A stretch of DNA of 27,817 nucleotides, from contig JAZSGT010000003.1 in NCBI GenBank assembly GCA_045532865.1, positions 1 through 27,817 of the forward strand, read 5' to 3'. How positions within the stretch are numbered: position 1 is the first letter of the stretch; each line of letters opens with the position of its first letter. The stretch is from RGIG4140 sp045532865. GTDB taxonomy: Bacteria; Pseudomonadota; Alphaproteobacteria; CAAHEQ01; UBA3637. A model generated the notes under the pieces. The model made no database searches. It was not told where the DNA came from and saw only the letters and a program-made list of their open reading frames with translations. The position numbers and the translations under genes are program-made. Of this stretch, positions 22,912 through 27,817 are shown piece after piece.

Positions 22912-25900
22912 ATGAAAAAACAAGTTTTTGGATTTGACGTTGGTATTGCTTCAATTGGTTGGAGCGTTCTTAATTTTGATAATGAAAAATTTGATCCTAT
23001 TACAGGCGAACTACAAGAAGGTGAAATTATTGGAACAGGTGTTCGTTGTTTTCAAGGAGCAGAAAATCCAAAAGATGGGTCATCTTTAGCAGCTCCAAGA
23101 CGTGAAAAAAGATTAGCTCGAAGAAATTGTCGCAGAAAAGCTCGTCGCATGCAAGATTTAAAAAGAGTTTTTGTTGAAGAAGGAATCATCACTCCCGAAG
23201 AGTTAAAAACCATTTATACACAAAAAGGCAACAAAGATGTTTGGGATTTAAGAGTTGAAGCTCTTGACAGATTACTCAACAAGCCTGAATTGGTTCGTGT
23301 ACTAACACATCTTGCAAAACACAGAGGATTTAAATCTTATCGCAAAGCTCTTGAAAAAGAAGATACAGAAACAGGTGCAGTGTTAAACGCGATACAAGAA
23401 AACAAAAATTCAAACATAAAAGCAAGAACCCTTGCAGAAATGATTGTTTTAAAAGCAGGCACAGGTGCAAAACGCAACAGATCAAAAGAAGATAAAAAAA
23501 CAGGAAAAACACAACCTTGCTATAACAATTCCATCCCAAGAGAAGAAATCAGAAAAGAAATTAATCTTATTTTTGAAAAACAAAAAGAAGGGTATTTTTC
23601 TAAATCCATTTACACCAAAATTGTTGGTTCAGGAGAAGATACAAACCCAGAAACAGCTGGTATTATTTTTAGACACCGAGACATAAAAGGCGTTGGAGAT
23701 ATGGTTGGCTATTGTCCTTTTGAACCAACAGAAAAACGCGCTCCCAAAAATGCTCCTTCAGCAGAATTATTTGTCGCACTTTCAAAGATAAATCACCTGT
23801 GCATTTATGAAAATGGATTAAAACGATTTTTAACAGAGGATGAAAAAAACACACTGTTAACTATTTTATATGAAACAGAAAATACTAAATATCAAACAAT
23901 TCGAAAAAAACTTTTTTCAAAAAAAGAAAACATTCTTTTTGCAGACATTGATTATAAAAAAGACACTGAAATATAGGACTGTGAAAATAAAACATTTTAT
24001 ACATTTAAAGGATATCATACGATTAGAAAAAATCTTTCAGAAGAAACCTTTAATTCAATAAAAGATAATATCCCTTTATTAGATAAAATTGTAACCATTA
24101 TTGCGACAGAAAAAAATGACACATCCATTTGTTCTGAATTAAAAAAATTAAATTTAGGAAATGACACTATTGAATCATTGCAAAACATTTCATTCAAAAC
24201 ATTTTTACATTTATCATTAAAAGCAATTTATAAAATCAATCCTTTTTTAAAACAGGGTCTTGTATATTCTGAAGCCTGCGATAATGCTGGATACAACTTC
24301 AAATCATCAGGCGACTTGTTGGTTGAATCAAAAGGAATTTATCTTGACAAAATAAAAGATGACAAATTAACAAGCGTGCCAACAGTTAACAGAGCAATTT
24401 CAGAATTCAGAAAAGTTTATAACGCAATTGTTAGAAAATATGGCGAGCCAGATGAAATTCATATTGAACTTGCCAGAGATATGTATCATTCCAGAAATGA
24501 AATCAATCAAATCAAAAAAGAACAAGATAATTTTCGTATAAAAAAAGAAAATGCACTTCAATCTTTGTTATCACACGGGTTTGAAAATAAAGGGAATAAC
24601 CTTTTAAAATACCGCCTTTACGAAGAGCAAGAAGGTAAATGTATATACTCTGGTAAATCAATTGATATTCATCGGTTATGTGAAATAGGGTATTGCGAAA
24701 TTGACCATATTTTACCTTATTCACGTTCACTTGATGATAGTTTGAATAATAAAGTTCTTTGTTTAACAGCTGAAAATCAACAAAAAACAAATCAAACACC
24801 TTTCGAATATTTAAAAGATAGTGGCAAATGGGATGATTTTGTTGCTCTTGTGAACTCATTACATTTAAACAAAGCTAAACGCAATCGTTTGCTACGAATG
24901 TCTTATACCACTAAAGATGAAGAATGTTTCAAAGAACGAAATATTAATGATACTAGATATATGGCTCGCTATATTAAAAGATATTTAACTGATGGCATCG
25001 ATTTTTCAAACAGTAAATGGAATATTGAAAACAGAATTCGTTGTATAAATGGGTCATTGACAAGTTTTTTACGCCACCAATGGGGCCTTGACAAAAACAG
25101 AGATGAAAACGATCTTCACCACGCACAAGATGCTATTGTGATTGCTTGTGCTACACAAGGAATGGTTCAATATCTATCAAATATTTCAAAACGGATTGAA
25201 AACAAATTCACATTTGCAAAACAACAAGGTCTAGAAAGCAAAGATGTTTGGTATAAAGCGATCAAAAACGCTATTGATTCTCCATGGATTAATTTTAGAG
25301 AAGATGTTTTAACAGCTTTAAAAACCATTTTTGTTTCAAGAGCCCCCCGTCATAAAGTAACAGGCGAAGCTCATCTTGAAACAATTGTCACAACCAATCC
25401 AAACCATCCAAAATATAACGCAAAAAATGTAAAATCTGGAGTGCCGGTTCGGGGTGGGTTAGCAGGGAATAGCAATATGGTCAGAACAGATGTGTTTTCA
25501 AAAAAGAACAGCAAAGGAAAAGAAGAATTCTATCTTGTCCCCATCTATATCACAGACACATTAAAAGATACATTACCCAACAAAGCCGTTGCCCCCAACA
25601 AGCCTGAATCTGAATGGATCGAAATAGATGAAACTTTCACATTCAAATTCAGCTTATTCATTGGAGATTATATCAAAATCAAAAAGGATAAAGAAGAATT
25701 TGCCGGATACTATGCTGGAATGCATAGAAAAAATGGAACAATTTCTTTAACATCTCATGATAAAAGCAAAATCTTTGTTTCAGAATCAAAAACAACAAAA
25801 GATTTAAAAAAGAGCGAAGTATGTGAAAAAGGAGCTAGATCTTTAGATTATATCAAAAAATTCATGGTTGATCCCTTGGGGAATTTGAGTGAAGTTAAAA

Positions 25901-25947
25901 AAGAAAAACGTTTGTCATTTTCATTTAAGAAAAAGAGAAAAAAATGA
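22912..25947 (+). pseudogene. cas9: cas9 (type II-C), interrupted by an in-frame UAG at codon 355
   Basis: The frame is continuous for 1011 codons except for TAG at 23974-23976. The domains, numbered through the stop, are: RuvC-I FGFDVGIASIGWSV (D9); an arginine-rich bridge helix (about 59-86); the REC lobe, which contains the stop; RuvC-II IHIELARD (E519); HNH EIDHILPYSRS (H599) with NNKVL (N613) and AENQ (N622); RuvC-III NDLHHAQDA (H737, D740); and a C-terminal PAM-interacting region ending in a lysine-rich tail. All catalytic residues are present. The length and the segments KGYHTIRKNL, KLRLYEEQ-like YRLYEEQEGKCIYSGK and FKERNINDTRYMARY resemble Neisseria Cas9. The N-terminal product would be 354 residues. 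The rest has no in-frame ATG until codon 524. This is either a nonsense mutation, an assembly or sequencing error, or natural readthrough. The stop overlaps the cas1 start (ATGA). Confidence 0.9.
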
Positions 25948-26852
25948 GCTGGCAAATTTTATATGTTTCAAACCCAGCTATTTTGACACTCAAAAACAAA
26001 CAGTTGAAATATCAGTCATTGGAAACAGATGAGGTTTTAACATTCCCTATTGAAGACATTTCAGTGATTGTTTTGGAAAATAAACAAATCACTTTAACCC
26101 ATGCTCTGTTGTCAGCCTGTATGGAGGGGAAAATCATCCTTTTCACCTGTGATGACAAGCACACACCCAATGGAGCCTTGTTCCCTTTTGCCAATCATTC
26201 AAGGTATGCGCTACATTCAAAAATTCAACTATCAAACAGTGAACCCCTCAAAAAAAAGATTTGGCAACAAATTGTTAAGCAAAAAATCTTCAACCAAGCA
26301 ACTGTGCTAGCTTTTTATAACAAAAAAGGAGCCAACCCCTTGTTTGAAATGAGTGGACAAGTCAAGTCAGGCGATACAGATAATTTGGAAGGATATGCTG
26401 CCAGAATTTATTGGGATGAAATTTTCAAAACAGGGACAAGAAGGGATAATTCCATTCAAAATGCAGCGTTAGATTATGGGTATGCCATTATCAGAGGAGC
26501 CTTAGCCCGTTCAATTGTTGGGAGTGGATTGATCCCTGCATTTGGTGTTCATCATGACAATCAACTAAATAATTATAATCTTGCTGACGATTTGATAGAA
26601 CCCTTTAGACCATTTGTAGACGCACTGGTTCTTTCTATGAAATTTAAATCTGACATTTTGAAACCCAAAGAAAAACAAGAGCTTGTTTTGTTGCTCACCA
26701 AAAACTGTTTGATGAATGATGAAGAAATCACCCTTTTAAAAGCTTGTGAATATGTGGTGCAATCTCTGATGAAATCTTTTGAGAATAAGGATGTTTCTTT
26801 TTTAAAACTCCCAACCTTCAAAATTCACAAAAATATCACAAAAAAGAGTTAA
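25944..26852 (+). CDS. cas1: CRISPR integrase Cas1 (type II)
   Basis: This 302-residue integrase has the expected catalytic triad: E149 in NLEGYAARIYW, H204 in PAFGVHHDNQLNNYNLADD, and E219 in DLIEPFRPFVDALVL. The N-terminal beta domain (about 1-80) precedes the alpha-helical catalytic domain. The spacing and the 'GLIPAFGVHHDN' segment are those of type II Cas1. With Cas2 it captures prespacers and inserts them at the leader end of the array. Type II adaptation usually also needs Cas9 for PAM choice. The start overlaps the cas9 stop by four nt (ATGA) and cas2 begins two nt after the stop, so the three genes form one operon. No csn2 or cas4 accompanies it, which fits subtype II-C. The reading frame is intact. 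Confidence 0.97.
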   Translation: MSWQILYVSNPAILTLKNKQLKYQSLETDEVLTFPIEDISVIVLENKQITLTHALLSACMEGKIILFTCDDKHTPNGALFPFANHSRYALHSKIQLSNSEPLKKKIWQQIVKQKIFNQATVLAFYNKKGANPLFEMSGQVKSGDTDNLEGYAARIYWDEIFKTGTRRDNSIQNAALDYGYAIIRGALARSIVGSGLIPAFGVHHDNQLNNYNLADDLIEPFRPFVDALVLSMKFKSDILKPKEKQELVLLLTKNCLMNDEEITLLKACEYVVQSLMKSFENKDVSFLKLPTFKIHKNITKKS

Positions 26853-26854
26853 AA

Positions 26855-27184
26855 ATGGCCACATATGGAGAACGTTTTATGCGAATAATCCTTTTTTTTG
26901 ACCTACCGACCCTTACAAAAGAGGATCGCCGTTCTGCGAGTCGGTTCAGGAATTGCTTGATTAAAGATGGATACCACATGTTGCAATTATCTGTTTATGC
27001 AAGATTATGTAAAGGACAAGATACTGTTGAAAAGTTTGAAAAACGGCTCAAAACCTACATTCCAAGGCGAGGAAGTGTTCGCGTTTTAATTGTGACAGAA
27101 AAACAATATGCCAGTATGAAAATATTGATCACCTCACAAAAAAAACAAGAAAAAGTTGCTGCAGAACAGCTCGTTTTACTCTAA
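26855..27184 (+). CDS. cas2: CRISPR adaptation protein Cas2
   Basis: This 109-residue protein has the Cas2 ferredoxin-like start FMRIILFFDLPTLTKEDRR, with the conserved Asp (D16) of 'FFDLP' at the end of strand 1. It then has FRNCLIKDGYHMLQLSVYAR and GSVRVLIVTEKQY, which matches the 'R..L...G...lQ.SVy.r......P..G.vr.l.iT.kQ' layout of type II Cas2. It forms the dimer at the centre of the Cas1-Cas2 integrase. I kept the ATG at 26855, two nt after cas1. The internal ATG at 26879 has a better placed GGAG but would remove the R-F-M segment often present in this family. No T-run terminator follows on this strand. Confidence 0.95.
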   Translation: MATYGERFMRIILFFDLPTLTKEDRRSASRFRNCLIKDGYHMLQLSVYARLCKGQDTVEKFEKRLKTYIPRRGSVRVLIVTEKQYASMKILITSQKKQEKVAAEQLVLL

Positions 27185-27196
27185 TTTTTAGCCAAA

Positions 27197-27235
27197 ATAA
27201 AAAAGGATAAGTCTTTATTTTCAAAAACTTATCCT
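27197..27235 (-). terminator. Predicted terminator of the CRISPR array transcript
   Basis: On the minus strand a 9-bp stem, AGGATAAGT / ACTTATCCT (27227-27235 and 27204-27212), with a 14-base loop is followed by TTTTTATTTT. It lies between the array and cas2 and has a T-run only in the leftward direction. It would therefore end a leftward pre-crRNA transcript before it runs antisense into cas2. Confidence 0.65.
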
Positions 27236-27241
27236 ATACAT

Positions 27242-27817
27242 ATTATAGCACATTTAAATTGGAAAGGAAACTATAACCCACGTTGTATTGTTTAAAAACT
27301 TCAGCAAATTATAGCACATTTAAATTGGAAAGGAAACTATAACTATTACCTAAGATGGGGCGACATTCCAGAAATTATAGCACATTTAAATTGGAAAGGA
27401 AACTATAACTGTCCATTATAGGCTTTGAGTATTCCGAAGATTATAGCACATTTAAATTGGAAAGGAAACTATAACTTATAACTCTTTTTTAAATAAGTGT
27501 CAATAATTATAGCACATTTAAATTGGAAAGGAAACTATAACTGGCTATACAAAAGAGTCGCTTTTTGAAAGATTATAGCACATTTAAATTGGAAAGGAAA
27601 CTATAACCTGCGAAAGAACCATCTTCAAAATAAATACATTATAGCACATTTAAATTGGAAAGGAAACTATAACATCGCCTAATGATAAGAATCTTGCCCT
27701 GTGATTATAGCACATTTAAATTGGAAAGGAAACTATAACCCACTAGTCGTTGATTGATAGATACCATAAATTATAGCACATTTAAATTGGAAAGGAAACT
27801 ATAACAGTTTAGGGGTC
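27242..27817 (-). CRISPR. Type II-C CRISPR array, nine repeats, continues past the window
   Basis: Nine identical 36-bp repeats start at 27242, 27308, 27374, 27440, 27506, 27572, 27638, 27704 and 27770. They are separated by eight different spacers, each exactly 30 bp, and 12 bp of a ninth spacer reach the right edge. On the minus strand the repeat begins GTTATAGTTTCC and ends TGTGCTATAAT, closely like the Neisseria meningitidis repeat (GTTGTAGCTCCC ... GTGCTACAAT). The final nine bases, TGCTATAAT, are a perfect extended -10. Transcription about six bases into the spacer would leave about 24 nt of guide. The strand is assigned from this, from complementarity to the tracrRNA and from the terminator at 27204-27235. 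The leader should lie beyond the window. I did not recognise any spacer. Confidence 0.97.

Noticed and set aside
23974..23976. UAG as a reassigned sense codon in this genome
   Set aside because: TAG ends ordinary intact genes at 5577, 8914 and 20927 (minus strand), and no suppressor tRNA gene is visible. Global reassignment is not supported, although local readthrough remains possible.
24178..25947. The C-terminal part of cas9 as a separate gene starting at TTG 24178
   Set aside because: There is no ribosome binding site, the frame runs back unbroken to the UAG, and the sequence between aligns with the Cas9 REC region. It is the continuation of cas9.
22912..27184. Subtype II-A or II-B
   Set aside because: Neither csn2 nor cas4 is present. 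The three-gene cas9-cas1-cas2 order, Cas9 size and Neisseria-like repeat fit II-C.
27278..27769. Spacers targeting genes within this window
   Set aside because: I noticed no spacer matching the rest of the window on either strand, but the comparison was by eye. Origins need a database search.

Overview
The window is AT-rich bacterial chromosome (about one third G+C by eye). The mix of genes points to an uncultured alphaproteobacterium: a Cys-containing J-domain protein of alphaproteobacterial type, an RHH_4-type ribbon-helix-helix protein, TcdA, an AsmA-family protein and a stand-alone VirD4-type coupling ATPase. The lineage is an inference from gene content. TAA and TAG both end ordinary genes here (TAG ends the genes at 5577, 8914 and, on the minus strand, 20927), so the standard bacterial code applies.

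Layout. 1-1810 (+): end of a BatB/BatC-like gene, then batD. 1897-2202 (+): rpmB with its own promoter and terminator. 2299-3243 (+): a membrane protein of unassigned family. 3291-3833 (-): J-domain protein. 3978-4259 (+): RHH protein. 4402-8914 (+): a tight four-gene operon containing a two-TM protein with a NERD-like domain, a VirD4/TraG-type coupling ATPase, a protein with an HNH-like motif, and a SUKH (SMI1/KNR4) protein. 8919-14352 (-): long AsmA-family protein and TrkH. 14445-15855 (+): TatD-like hydrolase overlapping TcdA. 15857-18364 (-): ClpB behind a sigma32-like promoter. 18443-20836 (-): Kef/CPA2 antiporter with TrkA_C domains. 20927-22738 (-): Uup-like ABC-F protein.

22751-27817 is a type II-C CRISPR-Cas locus resembling the Neisseria system: a predicted tracrRNA gene (-), cas9, cas1 and cas2 (+), and an array of nine identical 36-bp repeats with 30-bp spacers that runs off the right edge. 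The array and the tracrRNA appear to be transcribed leftward, against the cas genes. Each repeat ends in a perfect extended -10 box (TGCTATAAT), so each probably starts its own crRNA. A hairpin plus T-run between cas2 and the array would end that transcript. The first 20 nt after repeat nt 1 are matched exactly by an anti-repeat upstream of cas9.

The most striking observation is that cas9 is otherwise intact over 1011 codons, with all RuvC and HNH catalytic residues present, but carries one in-frame UAG at codon 355. Cas1, Cas2, the tracrRNA and the repeats look undamaged. The second point of interest is the coupling-protein operon. It pairs a VirD4-like ATPase with two nuclease-fold-like proteins that each lack a key catalytic residue, plus a SUKH protein, a family best known for immunity to nuclease toxins.
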